Below, one piece after another: positions 63,598 through 64,000 of a stretch of 64,000 nt of DNA. The notes beneath the pieces were generated by a model. The model was not told where the DNA came from and ran no database searches. It saw nothing but the letters and a program-made list of their open reading frames with translations. This DNA comes from UA16 sp002292325. Lineage in GTDB: Bacteria > Bacteroidota > Bacteroidia > Flavobacteriales_D > Sanyastnellaceae. Location of the stretch: the NCBI GenBank assembly GCA_943788645.1, contig CALSRC010000003.1, positions 1 to 64,000 of the forward strand. The letters are read 5' to 3'. The position numbers and the translations under genes were made by a program. How positions within the stretch are numbered: the stretch's first letter is position 1; each line of letters begins with the position of its first letter.

Positions 63598-64000
63598 ATG
63601 AATTCATTGCTTCAACTAATTGCCTGGAAGTTCACAGTTCTAGCAATTTTCATCTTTGGTTTTTGGCTATTGCCATCATTGCATAGTCAGGAGGATATTC
63701 AAATTTCTGCTGGCGGAGAGGTCATTATATGCGACGGCTTTTTTTATGATGACGGTATTCTCGGAGCAGTAGATGGTGGGCCATACACAGATCAGGACTA
63801 CACCATTACCATCTGTCCTGAAACAGATGGAGATGCGATTCAGGTGGTGTTTTTAGCATTTGATCTGCAGACAAATGCGAATCCGAATAACAACGACGTG
63901 TTGTACGTTTTTGATGGTGACAACACCGGTGCGGAGATGGTCGGGGCGGGAACAAATAATAGCCTGCAAGGGGTCTCGTTCACGGCTTCTACTTTCAATC
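63598..64000 (+). CDS. Secreted protein with CUB-like domain, partial (N-terminal part)
   Basis: Runs off the right edge; about 134 residues are visible. The start ATG at 63598 opens a signal peptide (LLQLIAWKFTVLAIFIFGFWLLPSLHSQ). The mature part IQISAGGEVIICDGFFYDDG, then YTITICPETDGDAIQVVFLAFDLQ and NDVLYVFDGDN resembles the CUB-like/jelly-roll modules found in large Bacteroidota surface proteins. It is on the same strand as the PKD gene, 139 bp downstream with its own promoter box. Function cannot be judged from the fragment. Confidence 0.7.
   Translation, partial: MNSLLQLIAWKFTVLAIFIFGFWLLPSLHSQEDIQISAGGEVIICDGFFYDDGILGAVDGGPYTDQDYTITICPETDGDAIQVVFLAFDLQTNANPNNNDVLYVFDGDNTGAEMVGAGTNNSLQGVSFTASTFN

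Overview
The window looks like a chromosomal segment of a Bacteroidota bacterium, most likely a marine Flavobacteriales-type lineage. This rests on several features seen together: a type IX secretion (T9SS) sorting domain on a large secreted protein, a PorE-like TPR/PD40/OmpA protein, DUF4920, DUF4199 and DUF6438 proteins, a PKD plus gliding-type C-terminal protein, almost no Shine-Dalgarno sequences, and many promoter boxes of the Bacteroidota form TAnnTTTG. No phage, transposon, CRISPR array, tRNA or rRNA was found. Most of the window is housekeeping DNA in short operons.

Layout. 0-6 kb (minus): aspC, a heptose-kinase-like hldE, trkH and ubiE (cut by the window edge), then a sodium/solute symporter. 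6-8.6 kb (plus): recR and a long glycosyltransferase gene, both broken by many one-base indels that look like sequence errors. 8.6-12 kb (plus): a lipoyl E2 acyltransferase, a DnaQ/ExoX-type exonuclease and a GT4 glycosyltransferase. 12-15.4 kb (minus): an M16-like protein without its zinc motif, ftsE and a GT2 glycosyltransferase. 15.5-21.3 kb (plus): hutH, then a MacB-like export system (ATPase, two permeases, adaptor). 21.3-34.5 kb (minus): a short-chain reductase, gyrB, an outer-membrane barrel with a TPR partner, a DUF4920 lipoprotein, the PorE-like protein, a dicarboxylate symporter and aroC. 34.5-37.5 kb (plus): hutI and ftcD. 37.6-38.7 kb (minus): rplS and trmD, divergent from ppc. 41.4-46.6 kb (minus): an S46 peptidase, a DUF6438 lipoprotein, yidC and kdsC. 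46.6-53 kb (minus): a DUF2520 protein and a cytochrome c maturation cluster (ccmF, ccmE, ccmD-like, ccmC, ccmB) headed by an exonuclease. 53-64 kb: a sirtuin, a biotin carboxylase, the SRP RNA, DUF4199, a GT2, a large T9SS cargo protein, mnmA, an ECF sigma factor with a PKD partner, and a truncated secreted protein.

The genes form recognisable modules: histidine breakdown (hutH, hutI, ftcD, in two places), cytochrome c assembly, envelope biogenesis (yidC, kdsC, hldE, glycosyltransferases), and protein secretion and surface display.

Three observations stand out. First, an ECF sigma gene is joined to its partner by four 14-bp repeats that form a chain of overlapping five-codon micro-ORFs, each stop overlapping the next start. 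Second, ten genes carry a TAnnTT-type promoter box at exactly the same distance (12 nt) from the start codon, which suggests widespread leaderless transcripts. Third, CcmE has a CxxxY heme-binding motif in place of HxxxY. One-base frameshifts in recR, the glycosyltransferase, the E2 gene, trmD, the S46 peptidase and probably the symporter are best read as sequencing or assembly errors.
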